Shown here: piece by piece, positions 9,312 through 18,916 of the stretch
Numbering within the stretch: position 1 is the first letter of the stretch
How the letters are laid out: each line of letters starts with the position of its first letter
Assembly (NCBI GenBank): GCA_020635395.1
Contig: JACJZV010000002.1
Span: 682,001-746,000 of the forward strand
Source: Flavobacteriales bacterium
GTDB taxonomy: Bacteria > Bacteroidota > Bacteroidia > NS11-12g > UBA9320
Direction: 5' to 3'
Length of the DNA: 64,000 bases
Made by a program: the position numbers and the translations under genes
Notes under the pieces: model-generated
What the model saw: the letters and a program-made list of their open reading frames with translations, nothing else
Told to the model about the DNA's origin: nothing
Database searches by the model: none

Positions 9312-11311
9312 AAATAAGATTTTTGCTTTACTCGCGGCCTGATAATAGGGTCTTTTGGTACAAATGTAATGTCCTCAAATGTCCAGTTGCCTTTAGGATC
9401 TATTTTAATCATCAAACTTTGATAGGGTTTAAACTCAAAAACTTGATGAATTGACTTACCGTTGGCGTTGATAATGAGTTCAACTGAGTCGGACTGATTC
9501 ATATACGACATGCCTGAATATATTGGGTACTCCAAATTTTTGGATATTTTTTGTGCCAAAAACAAATGCAGGGTTCCGTCTTTCTCCTTTCGGCACCAAT
9601 AGGCCGGCAATGTATCTCCTTCAATAAGTGGTTTGCTTTTTATTACCTCCGAAAAGTTTTCTGATACATTTTTCTGCATTTTTAATTCGTGAAGGAACAC
9701 ATCAAATTCCATTGATTTGTTATGTCCTGGCTGGGCAGGCAATTTTTTTAAGCAAATGGGCAAGCCTTTTTGAGCAAGTTCTAAAATTCGGCTTAATGCT
9801 CTAATATCCATATAATTAACATCAATATACAAAACAGAAAACTGAGCATCACCAACGATAAGTTTTCCATTTTTTACTTCTGCATCATCCAAAAAAGTGC
9901 GGTTTACCCATAATGGATGATAGCCTTCCAGCTCGGCGTTTGGATAGATATATCGAAGTTCATATTCACCCCATACCCACACCCGGCGTTTTTCGGGCGG
10001 CAAAGCTCCTTTCATTACAGCATCTTCGTATGGCAAATACACAGCAACCTCACTATATGTTGTACCCTTTTGCATGATGCCCGAAACTTTTTCCATATAA
10101 CTATTGAATTGAGGTAATTCAGGTTCAAGGCTTCCGCCGGGTCCAAAATAGGTGGTGGCAAAAAACTGAAACGAGTCGCAACCCTTTGGGTTATAAGGCA
10201 TTCCGTGATAAAAATGTTGGTTTACACCTTGTGCAAAAAGAGCATCAGCTACAATCTTAAGGTCAGCAGTTTGTTCCTCTCTGAGGTAGGTATCATGAAA
10301 CCCATACATACAGGTAAATGTCTCACTCGACACCACAGGTTTAGAGGCCAAACAAGCAGCCGAGCTGACAATTCTTGAAAAATTTGGATTATTCAACATG
10401 GCTTCCGACTCCGGAATGTCAACCATGCCATAAAGAGTCATTATATCTGCAGGAGCTGCCAAACATTGCACGCGACTCCAAGCCCCCATTTCTGCACATT
10501 TATCTACATAAGGTTTGTAAAAACCATTGGTTACATAATCTTCCAAATGTAGCATGTAGTCATACCGCACATCTGGGAATGAATCCAAATTTTGCTCCAT
10601 GTATGGGATAATATCGTATCCAAACTTTTGCTGAAAAGTAGAATCAAAACCCGGCGTCCAAATTTTGTTCGTAAAGTTTAATTTTATCTCCCACGAGTCA
10701 GTGAAAAGTGCCGATTTTGAGCCTTTAAGGGCATCTTTCATGGCGTTTTCTATCGGGTTCGCAAACAGTTCAAAAGCCTCTTTATCCAAATGATTTATCA
10801 CTAATTGATTTTCAGGCCAAGTCCATGCAAAAGTCAGCGTTTGTCGAAAAGAGGTATCTCCGTAAATTTGGGTGGAGTGTGCCACATCAATGTTGCTTCC
10901 GGCCACAGGCCATGCACTTCCAAATGTAAAATCACAAGCAAGGCCAATAGAATCGGCATACAATTTTGTGTATGCCACTATCTCCGACCACTCGGGGCTA
11001 AGCCATTTTTGTGCTGTGGTGTCTTTTTGGTAGTGCCGGTTTTGACGAATAGAATACAAATCTTTGTAGCGATACAATGGATAAACCCAGGCAACTTCAA
11101 CACCACCAAAATTGTTTTTCTTAGCCCAATCAAGTTGATATTTGATGTCTTCTTTCTTTATTTCGGTAGCAAACCACCACCATCGGGTGCAAGGTTTTGA
11201 GGTTGGATAAAATTGGTTTTGAGTAGTTGTTGTGGTGGGAGTTGTGGTTTTACAAGCCACCAATTCAACCAATAAAATAGAGATAAAAAGTGCTTTGCTT
11301 AATGCGTTCAT
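9308..11311 (-). CDS. GH106-like glycoside hydrolase, lipoprotein
   Basis: 667 residues. The N-terminus is a lipoprotein signal (V-E-L-V-A-C, Cys at 20) followed by a Thr-rich linker. The mature start T-R-W-W-W-F-A-T-E and the following E-D-I-K-Y-Q-L-D-W-A-K-K-N-N-F-G-G-V-E-V match the entry of the GH106 / alpha-L-rhamnosidase-like superfamily, which has R-W-W-W and G-G-V-E there. A TIM-barrel-like body follows, with acidic motifs such as L-F-T-D-S-W-E and S-S-E-T-F-T. Full GH106 enzymes are usually longer (about 900-1100 residues), so this is a shorter relative and its substrate is uncertain. Context with GH28 and a GH43-like enzyme suggests pectin (rhamnogalacturonan or arabinan side chain) breakdown at the cell surface or in the periplasm. 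A TATTTTTA box (11316-11323), one base off the -7 consensus, sits 4 nt before the ATG. Confidence 0.75.
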   Translation of the reverse strand: MNALSKALFISILLVELVACKTTTPTTTTTQNQFYPTSKPCTRWWWFATEIKKEDIKYQLDWAKKNNFGGVEVAWVYPLYRYKDLYSIRQNRHYQKDTTAQKWLSPEWSEIVAYTKLYADSIGLACDFTFGSAWPVAGSNIDVAHSTQIYGDTSFRQTLTFAWTWPENQLVINHLDKEAFELFANPIENAMKDALKGSKSALFTDSWEIKLNFTNKIWTPGFDSTFQQKFGYDIIPYMEQNLDSFPDVRYDYMLHLEDYVTNGFYKPYVDKCAEMGAWSRVQCLAAPADIMTLYGMVDIPESEAMLNNPNFSRIVSSAACLASKPVVSSETFTCMYGFHDTYLREEQTADLKIVADALFAQGVNQHFYHGMPYNPKGCDSFQFFATTYFGPGGSLEPELPQFNSYMEKVSGIMQKGTTYSEVAVYLPYEDAVMKGALPPEKRRVWVWGEYELRYIYPNAELEGYHPLWVNRTFLDDAEVKNGKLIVGDAQFSVLYIDVNYMDIRALSRILELAQKGLPICLKKLPAQPGHNKSMEFDVFLHELKMQKNVSENFSEVIKSKPLIEGDTLPAYWCRKEKDGTLHLFLAQKISKNLEYPIYSGMSYMNQSDSVELIINANGKSIHQVFEFKPYQSLMIKIDPKGNWTFEDITFVPKDPIIRPRVKQKSYF

Positions 11312-11389
11312 GGTGTAAAAATAGAAAAAATCAATTTTATGTATTAATCTTTGACTTGAACAATATGCCTCAAATGCTATTTTTACAGC

Positions 11390-12607
11390 GTGAAACGGCT
11401 TATTATCCGAATATTTGTTGTGTTGGTGTGCCTTGTGGTAGGTTTTGCTCTTGGCTATTTGCGGCTACCATACATTGATGAAAAATACAACTTTTGGATT
11501 GGTTTTGTTACTGCATCAGCAATTGTTTTATGCTACTTTTTGTTGAATAAAGTAGGTTCTAAACTTTGGATAAGTAATCCCAAAAAATGGGCTGTTGTTG
11601 GTCTGATTGCATTTTCGGCATTGTTTATTACCCTGTTGACCAAAAACAAAATGCTACAACTAAATGCCCAACAAAGCGAAAAAAGAGCCACCGATTTACA
11701 AGCAATTTCCGATTCTATAACAAGTCAAAATCAGGCCGTGATTCTAAATGAAATTATAAATCAGTTAAGGCTTGAATCTGGCAATGGTAAAATAATTTCC
11801 GACCACGCAATCGAGAGAATTTCTGCTTTGACGGCAACTTTAAAACCAAGTCGCCAATTTGATGGAGATAGCCTAACCGAAAAAAGCTACAGTCCTGAAA
11901 AAGGTCAGCTACTTTTGGCCATTTTGATGATGAATTTGGATAGCAATAGCTTCAAGAAAATCAAGCAAAAAGTGTCTTTCGCTCAAGCCTATTTACCAAG
12001 AGCCAACCTTCAAAAAATGGATCTAAGCGGCATTGATTTGAGCAATAGTTATTTGAAAAGTGCAGAAATGGATGAGGTAAATTTGAGCGGAAGTAACCTT
12101 AAAGAAGCCAATATATGGGGGGCGAATCTTCGACAAAGTGTATTTGACTCTTCAAATATGAATCGGTGCATTTTGTCGTGGTCTAATTTAGAATATTCGA
12201 GCCTAATTGGTTGTAATATGAACGCTGCAGAAAGTGAAAATACAAATTTTACTTTCTCTAATGTTTCTTTAGCAAAGGCCTCTTTTTCAAATCTTAATTA
12301 TTCAAACTTTAGTTATGCCCAACTTAAAGGGGCTAACTTGGATTGGTCTAAATTGAAAATGGTCAATTTTGACAAAACAGATCTTTCATCCTCATCAATC
12401 ATAAACGCCGATATATCTCATTCCAACATTTTCAGTGCTATTTTGAACGAAATCCAAGTTAATAAATCTTGGTTAGAGGATTTATGCAAATGGGAAATTT
12501 CTAATAGTGAACAAATCCAACAAGAGTATCAAATTCGAACAGATTCTTCTGGCCCTGAAAAAGAAAGATTGTTTAAATATTTTCTTGTACCAAAAACGTT
12601 TCAGTAA
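11390..12607 (+). CDS. Membrane-anchored pentapeptide-repeat protein
   Basis: 405 residues from a GTG start. Residues 5-25, 34-52 and 68-86 are hydrophobic and predict two or three membrane helices. A short coiled coil follows (about 88-130). From about residue 195 to 355 there are tandem A(N/D)LXX-type pentapeptides, for example A-N-L-Q-K, M-D-L-S-G, I-D-L-S-N, S-Y-L-K-S, V-N-L-S-G, S-N-L-K-E, A-N-I-W-G, A-N-L-R-Q. These form a right-handed quadrilateral beta-helix. Likely a scaffold on the cytoplasmic or periplasmic face of the inner membrane; the role is unknown. The GTG lies 4 nt after a TATTTTTA box (11378-11385). The 3' end overlaps the opposing lipoprotein gene by 7 nt. Confidence 0.85.
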   Translation: MKRLIIRIFVVLVCLVVGFALGYLRLPYIDEKYNFWIGFVTASAIVLCYFLLNKVGSKLWISNPKKWAVVGLIAFSALFITLLTKNKMLQLNAQQSEKRATDLQAISDSITSQNQAVILNEIINQLRLESGNGKIISDHAIERISALTATLKPSRQFDGDSLTEKSYSPEKGQLLLAILMMNLDSNSFKKIKQKVSFAQAYLPRANLQKMDLSGIDLSNSYLKSAEMDEVNLSGSNLKEANIWGANLRQSVFDSSNMNRCILSWSNLEYSSLIGCNMNAAESENTNFTFSNVSLAKASFSNLNYSNFSYAQLKGANLDWSKLKMVNFDKTDLSSSSIINADISHSNIFSAILNEIQVNKSWLEDLCKWEISNSEQIQQEYQIRTDSSGPEKERLFKYFLVPKTFQ

Positions 12608-13584
12608 TCTGAAAAAGACATCCCCTGGGAAACTCGGTTGATCTTTGCGGTAAACTTGGCAATCAAGTCATCATGCGGTTTAAAAGGATAAAATGAGACA
12701 TTAAATGACCATGCATAATAGCTCTGAACATCATTTAAATAGTTTGTTAGAAGATAAGGTGTCCAATATGTTTCTTTGGAAATAGTGTATTTTGATTTTA
12801 AGTATTTTCCTAAAATTTGCCCTAGTTCGTTGTTAAATAAATCAACGTAATTGTCAACTGGATTGATATTGGGGTCAACAATTTGTTGCTCCGTAAATTC
12901 TCCAGTCAAAAGCTCCGGCATATAATATCTCTCATGAACATTCCCAACGAAGTCTGCAACCGTATCAGAACATAAGGTTGTAATCAAGGCTTGTGCTGTG
13001 AAGTGGTTGAATGTATTAGTGTATCCTTTTTCAAGACTATCCGCTTCTGTCTTAAACGCCAAATTAGGATTTGAAATGTTTGCGACAGATTTTAATGCCA
13101 AATCATAGAAGGCTATATCTCCTTCCCCAAATAAACTTGGTCGTCTTCGAGCAAGCTTATTTACCATATTGAGTTCTTCCCTTATTGCAATTGCAATAGG
13201 AGATTGATGGGCAAATCTGACTCTTAAAGCAAAATCTCCTTCTTTTGCTTTTATTATATCACCTTGAGATATCCCATTTTCAAATACAAATTGAATGTGA
13301 TTTTTTTTTGTATCATTTCCATATTTCAATTTTACAGCAGGTAATTTGTACATAGCTGATTCTCCTCCCCTCAAATACTCAATTTTCACCACCTTTTTCA
13401 ATTCGTCCAAATTCTTAAATCGGCTTGCCAAAAGGGCTTTAACTCCTACTACTTCGGCTAATGGTTTGTTGAAGGTTTCTTCAGGGGTGGAGCAATTTTG
13501 CTTTTGGTTTTGACACCCCCAAAAGGTAATTACGGCTATAAAACCGATTATTCGTGCGTATTTTATTGATAATCCTTTTTTCAC
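12601..13584 (-). CDS. Putative lipoprotein of unknown function
   Basis: 327 residues from a GTG at 13584, selected over a TTG at 13593 because that TTG overlaps a TATTTTTG promoter-like box. The N-terminus is basic then hydrophobic and ends F-W-G-C, a plausible lipobox. In the C-terminal half the pattern N-x-F-N-H-F-x-x-x-A (about residue 200), V-H-E-R-Y and D-N-Y-V-D-L-F-N-N-E-L-G resembles the spaced H...HE...D-x-x-N-N-x-x-G signature I associate with DUF6973-type domains of unknown function. That resemblance is from memory and uncertain. It is divergent from the GH28 gene with only 29 nt between starts, and convergent with the pentapeptide gene. Confidence 0.65.
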   Translation of the reverse strand: MKKGLSIKYARIIGFIAVITFWGCQNQKQNCSTPEETFNKPLAEVVGVKALLASRFKNLDELKKVVKIEYLRGGESAMYKLPAVKLKYGNDTKKNHIQFVFENGISQGDIIKAKEGDFALRVRFAHQSPIAIAIREELNMVNKLARRRPSLFGEGDIAFYDLALKSVANISNPNLAFKTEADSLEKGYTNTFNHFTAQALITTLCSDTVADFVGNVHERYYMPELLTGEFTEQQIVDPNINPVDNYVDLFNNELGQILGKYLKSKYTISKETYWTPYLLTNYLNDVQSYYAWSFNVSFYPFKPHDDLIAKFTAKINRVSQGMSFSDY

Positions 13585-13590
13585 TCGAAA

Positions 13591-13598
13591 CAAAAATA
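13591..13598 (-). promoter_or_regulatory. -7 promoter box for the lipoprotein gene
   Basis: Minus-strand TATTTTTG matches TAnnTTTG and ends 6 nt before the GTG at 13584, so the predicted transcript would have little or no leader. It lies in the 29-nt gap shared with the divergent GH28 gene. Confidence 0.45.
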
Positions 13599-13613
13599 AT
13601 TAATATTGTTTGT

Positions 13614-15080
13614 ATGTTTTCAAAGTGTATTTCGGGCTTCCTTTTTCTGTTGTTTTCGCTTAATTGTTTTGCCGACAAAGCAAAATTCTTTTCCACTCAA
13701 CATATTCAACAATGCATCGACAGTTTGCATTCCATTGGTCAGGGTAAAGTTATTATCCCAAAAGGGACGCATACTGTGGGTACCATTTTTTTAAAATCGG
13801 GTGTGGAACTGCACCTCGAAAAAGGGGCTATGTTAAAATCAACTCAAAATATGAATGAGTTAAAATGGGTTTCAAATACAACGGCCACCAACAAATGGAA
13901 ATCGTTAATTATTGCTAAAGATGCTGAAAATATCTCAATTACCGGTGAGGGAACAATTGATGGGAGTGGTGCTGCTATTGCCCATTATCTCGACAGTCTT
14001 TTTTATAGAGGTATGCTCGACTCTTCGCTTTATCAGTTGCAAGAAAAACGTCCTGTTGCACATGTTCGACCGCAAATAATTCAATTCGTAAATTGTAAAA
14101 ATGTTCGAATTGAAGGCATAACCATACAAAATGGCTCAAGTTGGTTGCAGTGTTATGATATGTGTAAACATCTCACTATAAACAACATAAGAGTATTGAG
14201 TAATACCTACTGGAATAACGATGGAATTGATATAGTAGATTGCCAAAATGTGAAGATTACGAATAGTTTTTTTGATGTTTCGGATGATGGAATTTGTTTC
14301 AAATCATACATCAGAAATAATATAAACACCCGTTGCGATAGTGTTTATGTGGCCAATTGCAAAGTTCGGTCGAGTGCAAGTGCGGTAAAACTTGGTACCT
14401 CATCTTATGGCGGTTTTACTAATTTTTTAATCGAAAACATTTTTATTTACGACACGTATCGCTCGGCTATTGCCATCGAAAATTGGGAAGGAGGATTGGT
14501 TGAAAACATTACCGTGCGAAACATTAAAGCCAAAAACACTGGAAATGCAATTTTTATAAAACTTAATCATCGCGGTAAGTATAACAACCCGATTGGAACA
14601 CTGCGAAACATTTTAATTGAACATGTGAAAGCTGAAATTCCGTTTGAACAACCAGACTACTATTACCCGCTTCCAGGCCCCGCTCTACCTTTTTTTCACA
14701 ATGTTTTCCCTGCATCGGTCTCTGGTATTCCGGGTGGAATGGTTGAAAATGTAGTTTTGCGAAACATCTCTATTACCTATCCCGGTAGAGGCAATGCTTC
14801 GTATGCAAATATTCCTGCTTGGCGATTAAAAGATGTGCCAGAAAAAATAGAAGAATACCCCGAATTTTCAATGTTTGGAGAGCTGCCTGCTTGGGGCTTT
14901 TATTTTAGACATATTGATGGTTTAGTTTTAGAAAATGTGCGTTTAAAAATAAGGCATACCGATTATAGACCAGCTGTTATTTTTGATGATGTCAAGAATT
15001 TGAATACAAAATTTGTAAAAATTAAAAAGGACGAAAAGGAAGAACATTTTGTCTTTGAACCACCAGTTAAAATGCAATAA
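13614..15080 (+). CDS. Glycoside hydrolase family 28 (polygalacturonase-type)
   Basis: 488 residues from the ATG at 13614, which starts a signal peptide ending N-C-F-A; the longer frame upstream has no sensible start. The body is a right-handed parallel beta-helix with the GH28 active-site strip: N-N-D-G-I-D (N202, D203, D206) and S-D-D-G-I-C-F-K-S (catalytic Asp pair D224-D225). S-A-V-K-L-G-T-S-S-Y-G stands at the usual G-H-G position. The canonical R-I-K is not obvious; A-I-A-I-E-N-W occupies that region, a difference seen in rhamnogalacturonan- or exo-acting branches. Expected to hydrolyse galacturonic-acid linkages of pectin after export to the periplasm. Its stop abuts the stop of the opposing GH43-like gene with no gap. 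Confidence 0.88.
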   Translation: MFSKCISGFLFLLFSLNCFADKAKFFSTQHIQQCIDSLHSIGQGKVIIPKGTHTVGTIFLKSGVELHLEKGAMLKSTQNMNELKWVSNTTATNKWKSLIIAKDAENISITGEGTIDGSGAAIAHYLDSLFYRGMLDSSLYQLQEKRPVAHVRPQIIQFVNCKNVRIEGITIQNGSSWLQCYDMCKHLTINNIRVLSNTYWNNDGIDIVDCQNVKITNSFFDVSDDGICFKSYIRNNINTRCDSVYVANCKVRSSASAVKLGTSSYGGFTNFLIENIFIYDTYRSAIAIENWEGGLVENITVRNIKAKNTGNAIFIKLNHRGKYNNPIGTLRNILIEHVKAEIPFEQPDYYYPLPGPALPFFHNVFPASVSGIPGGMVENVVLRNISITYPGRGNASYANIPAWRLKDVPEKIEEYPEFSMFGELPAWGFYFRHIDGLVLENVRLKIRHTDYRPAVIFDDVKNLNTKFVKIKKDEKEEHFVFEPPVKMQ

Positions 15081-16205
15081 TTATCTTTTGAGTTTGTTTT
15101 TTATCGGCACAAAATGCAAGTTACTTTTTCCTAAATCTTTTGAAGTAGCCACGGCCAAACCCCGCTGTTCCTTCTCATTTACGGCACAATAAAAATGATA
15201 AACCACTCCGTTCCATTTTATAACACACGGCTTGTGAGCATATTTTATATCATAGTCTTCTGATGGCTTTATCAAATCTTCGCCTTTCCAGTCTGTCCAA
15301 TGAACCAAATCAAAAGAACAAGCAAAACGATTGAAAGCATCTTTTCGCTCAGCAGGCCAAAAAGCCCCATAATAAAACATAACATACAAATCTCCCATTT
15401 TTTGTACAACGCCATCACCGGTGAGTCCTGTTTCGTGTTGCAAAATGGGGTTGTTTTTATATCGCTCCCAATGTATCATATCATCCGAAACGGCCATTCC
15501 AATACGCTCCACCCAATTTATTTTTGAGGATGTATCACCCACAGCATTGTAGTACATCACAAATGGTTTTCCTGTAATATTTTCCCTATCCCAAATTATG
15601 CTGCTTTTGTACAACTTTTTGTTTTCCCAATATCCTGTTGTACTATCTCGGGTGGTCATAATAGGATTTTCTAACCGTTGCCAACCATGAGGTTCCGTGG
15701 GATTTTTATCGGTAAACGACATACCAATTGAAAGCAAACCACGTTCGTAACCCTCACTGTTGCTGCCAAAATAAGACATCCAATATTTGTTCTCAAATTG
15801 TTGCAACCCATAGTTTCCACCCCATGTATGATCAACCAACGCCGGATAGCCAGCCGCCTGATTCCAATCCCACCGTTTTTCGCTCATAAAAGGAAGAATT
15901 TTTCCTAATTGCTCCCAATGTAATAGGTCTTCACTTTTGGCAAGACACGTCTCGTAACCTCTTCCGTTAAAAGTTAAAAACGTCATATACCAAAGACTAT
16001 CTTTTCTGAAAATGGTTGGGCAATCTATCATATTCGAAGTGTCTTCATGAATCAATATCATGCCATATTTATAGGGTGTTTTTATTTCATTAAACACCTT
16101 TTGCATTTGTTTGTCAGAAACTGCCGTATTTTGAGAGGTTTTGGGGCCTCTGTTAAAAAAACATCCAAAAACCAATAACATTGAAAGTGTTCCCCAAAGT
16201 TTCAT
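15081..16205 (-). CDS. GH43/GH130-type five-bladed beta-propeller glycosidase, lipoprotein
   Basis: 374 residues from the ATG at 16205; the TTG at 16214 would add three residues. The N-terminus ends L-L-V-F-G-C, a lipobox. The rest has the repeated blade pattern of the GH32/43/62/68/130 clan: N-M-I-D-C-P-T-I-F-R-K-D-S-L-W-Y-M-T-F with an early acidic residue, then A-K-S-E-D-L-L-H-W-E, A-V-S-D-D-M-I-H-W-E-R and C-S-F-D-L-V-H-W-T-D, each marking a blade end. Substrate unknown; beside GH28 an arabinan or galactan side chain of pectin is a reasonable guess. The gene starts 31 nt after the metH stop on the same strand, so it may be read through from the riboswitch-controlled metH transcript, although TTATTTTG just upstream of its ATG is a one-mismatch -7 box. 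Confidence 0.78.
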   Translation of the reverse strand: MKLWGTLSMLLVFGCFFNRGPKTSQNTAVSDKQMQKVFNEIKTPYKYGMILIHEDTSNMIDCPTIFRKDSLWYMTFLTFNGRGYETCLAKSEDLLHWEQLGKILPFMSEKRWDWNQAAGYPALVDHTWGGNYGLQQFENKYWMSYFGSNSEGYERGLLSIGMSFTDKNPTEPHGWQRLENPIMTTRDSTTGYWENKKLYKSSIIWDRENITGKPFVMYYNAVGDTSSKINWVERIGMAVSDDMIHWERYKNNPILQHETGLTGDGVVQKMGDLYVMFYYGAFWPAERKDAFNRFACSFDLVHWTDWKGEDLIKPSEDYDIKYAHKPCVIKWNGVVYHFYCAVNEKEQRGLAVATSKDLGKSNLHFVPIKNKLKR

Positions 16206-16236
16206 TTTTCCCAAAATAAAGACTTTTTAGACATAC

Positions 16237-18876
16237 CTATAAATTGGGGCTTAGCCATTTTTCCACTTCCTCAATTGTGGCATTTTTTTGCTCCGTGTAA
16301 TGCTGCAATTGGTCATTTCCAATTCTACCCACAGCAAAATATTTACTTTTTGGATGGCTAAAATAAAAACCGGAAACGGAGGCAGCAGGATGCATTGCAA
16401 AGCTCTCCGTGAGGGTCATTCCCGTATTTTTTTCTACTTCTAATAATTTCCAAATTTTTCCTTTTTCCGTATGGTCGGGGCAGGCTGGATAGCCTGGTGC
16501 CGGACGTATTCCAATATATTTTTCTCGAATCAAATCAACGTTTTCCAAATTCTCCGTTTGGTCGTACCCCCACCCAATTTTTCTTACATTTTCATGCAAA
16601 TATTCGGCAAATGCCTCTACCAATCTATCGGCAAGCACTTTGGTCATTATAGCTTTATAATCGTCGTGGTCCTCTTCAAAATGTTTGGCCATTTCTTCCG
16701 CACCATGTATGGAAACCGCAAAGCAACCCATAGAATCATTCTTTCCCTTTGGAGCCACAAAATCGGCCAACGAAATATTTGGTATTCCATCTGCCATTTT
16801 TCGTTGCTGCCGCAAAAAGTTGAACGTTATTTTTTCGTTTGGCAAATGAATATTGTGCCCATCAGAATGGGCTGTGAACAAACCGGAAACACCTTTGGCT
16901 ATGAACTGTTTTTCATTAATAATAAGGTTCAACATCTCTTGTGCTTCGTTATAAAGTTTTGTTGCTTCGTTGCCAACAACCTCATCACTCAATATTTGTG
17001 GAAACCGACCGGCAAGCTCCCAAGCCTGAAAAAAAGGAGTCCAATCTATATAATTTCTCAGTGTTTCAAGCGATGGACTATGGGTTTCAACACCCTGTTG
17101 TTGAGGAATCTTTGATTCAAAATTCTCCCAATCTAATTTTAACCGATTTTCAAAAGCCTTTTCAAATGTTAGTATTTCTTTGGTCGCCTGCCGTCTGCCG
17201 TGTTCTTGAGCCAATGCAATGTATTCGGTTTTGTATTTTTCAATTGTTTCTTTCCCCAAATCTTTCGACAACAAGCTACCCACAATAGGAACACTTTTGG
17301 AAGCATCAATTACATGAATAACAGCATTTTTGTATTTAGGGGCAATCTTAACGGCTGTGTGTACTCGCGATGTCGTTGCACCACCAATGAGCAATGGCTT
17401 TGTAAAATTTTGGCGTTGCATCTCTTCTGCCACATGCACCATTTCGTCCAAACTGGGTGTTATCAAGCCGCTTAATCCGATGATGTCGGCATTAATTTCT
17501 TTGGCCATTTGCAAAATTTTATCTGCCGGCACCATTACCCCGAGATCAACAATCTCATAGTTGTTGCAAGCCAAAACTACACCAACAATATTCTTTCCAA
17601 TGTCATGTACATCGCCTTTTACAGTGGCTAACAATATTTTGCCACGGGTTTCGCCTTGTTGCTTCTCAGCCTCTAAAAACGGCATAAGATAGGCCACTGA
17701 TTTTTTCATTACTCTCGCCGATTTTACCACCTGTGGCAAGAACATTTTACCCGAACCAAACAAATCACCCACCACATTCATACCATCCATCAGAGGTCCT
17801 TCAATCACTTTTAATGGCGATGAAAGTTTTGTCCTTGCCTCTTCTGTATCGGCATCAATAAAATCAGTATTTCCTTTTATGAGGGCATGTTTTAGCCGTT
17901 CTTCAACCGATTGTTTTCTCCACTCATCATCCTTCTGAATGATTTTTCCTTTCTGCTTTACCGTTTCGGCAAATTCGATTAGTCTTTCGGTGGCATCCGG
18001 CCGTCTGTTTAAAACCACATCTTCCACTCTTTCCAACAAATCTTTTGGAATCTCGTCATACACCTCAACCATTCCGGCATTCACTATTCCCATATCCATT
18101 CCGGCTTTTATGGCATAATAAAGGAAAACGGAGTGAATAGCTTCTCGCACCGTATCGTTGCCCCTAAATGAAAAAGAAATGTTGCTTACGCCACCACTTA
18201 CCAAGGCATTTGGCAAATTGGTTTTAATCCATTTAGTAGCCTCAATAAAGTCAATTGCATAGTTGTTGTGTTCTTCCATTCCGGTGGCAATGGCCAAAAT
18301 ATTGGGGTCAAAAATGATGTCTTGAGAAGGAAAACCAACCTTATTTACCAGAATGTCGTAACTGCGTTGGCAAATTTCTATCCGCCTTTCAAAGTTGTCG
18401 GCTTGGCCGGTTTCATCAAATGCCATAACCACAGTGGCCGCACCGTATTTCTTAATTTTTTTTGCTCTTGCAATGAATTCCGCCTCGCCATCTTTTAAGC
18501 TAATGGAATTTACAATACCCTTTCCCTGAAGACATTGCAAACCAGCTTCAATAATTTCCCATTTGGAAGAATCTATCATTACTGGAACCTTACTGATGTC
18601 GGGTTCGGAGGCAATAAGGTTAAGAAATTTTATCATGGATGCCTTGCCGTCAAGCATTCCTTCATCCATGTTTATATCAATAATTTGAGCCCCGTTTTCT
18701 ACTTGTTGCCGTGCAACAGAAAGTGCCTCATCAAATTCATTATTTAATATTAGTCGGGCAAATTTTCGTGAGCCAGTTACATTGGTTCTTTCTCCAATGT
18801 TTACAAAGTTCAATTGGTTTGTAACGTTTAATGGTTCTAAACCACTCAGTTTTAAGATTTTATTCTTCTCGTTCAT
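16237..18876 (-). CDS. metH: Cobalamin-dependent methionine synthase lacking the homocysteine domain
   Basis: 879 residues covering the last three quarters of MetH. The pterin-binding domain is at about 20-300 (N-I-G-E-R-T-N-V-T-G-S-R-K-F). The cobalamin-binding cap follows, then a Rossmann domain with the B12 motif D-V-H-D-I-G where His424 is the cobalt ligand. The SAM-dependent reactivation domain (about 570-870) includes R-P-A-P-G-Y-P-A-C-P-D-H. The N-terminal homocysteine/zinc domain (about 330 residues in E. coli) is absent. In many Bacteroidota this domain is a separate gene, but none is next to this one. The enzyme transfers the methyl group from methyl-tetrahydrofolate to homocysteine. 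A SAM-I riboswitch upstream controls it. Confidence 0.95.
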   Translation of the reverse strand: MNEKNKILKLSGLEPLNVTNQLNFVNIGERTNVTGSRKFARLILNNEFDEALSVARQQVENGAQIIDINMDEGMLDGKASMIKFLNLIASEPDISKVPVMIDSSKWEIIEAGLQCLQGKGIVNSISLKDGEAEFIARAKKIKKYGAATVVMAFDETGQADNFERRIEICQRSYDILVNKVGFPSQDIIFDPNILAIATGMEEHNNYAIDFIEATKWIKTNLPNALVSGGVSNISFSFRGNDTVREAIHSVFLYYAIKAGMDMGIVNAGMVEVYDEIPKDLLERVEDVVLNRRPDATERLIEFAETVKQKGKIIQKDDEWRKQSVEERLKHALIKGNTDFIDADTEEARTKLSSPLKVIEGPLMDGMNVVGDLFGSGKMFLPQVVKSARVMKKSVAYLMPFLEAEKQQGETRGKILLATVKGDVHDIGKNIVGVVLACNNYEIVDLGVMVPADKILQMAKEINADIIGLSGLITPSLDEMVHVAEEMQRQNFTKPLLIGGATTSRVHTAVKIAPKYKNAVIHVIDASKSVPIVGSLLSKDLGKETIEKYKTEYIALAQEHGRRQATKEILTFEKAFENRLKLDWENFESKIPQQQGVETHSPSLETLRNYIDWTPFFQAWELAGRFPQILSDEVVGNEATKLYNEAQEMLNLIINEKQFIAKGVSGLFTAHSDGHNIHLPNEKITFNFLRQQRKMADGIPNISLADFVAPKGKNDSMGCFAVSIHGAEEMAKHFEEDHDDYKAIMTKVLADRLVEAFAEYLHENVRKIGWGYDQTENLENVDLIREKYIGIRPAPGYPACPDHTEKGKIWKLLEVEKNTGMTLTESFAMHPAASVSGFYFSHPKSKYFAVGRIGNDQLQHYTEQKNATIEEVEKWLSPNL

Positions 18877-18916
18877 ATTAATATGTTATCCAAGAAAAAC
18901 AATTGTGTTGTCGAAA

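Noticed and set aside
11290..11478. 62-residue ORF before the pentapeptide gene
   Set aside because: Overlaps the strongly supported GTG-started gene in another frame and spans its promoter box.
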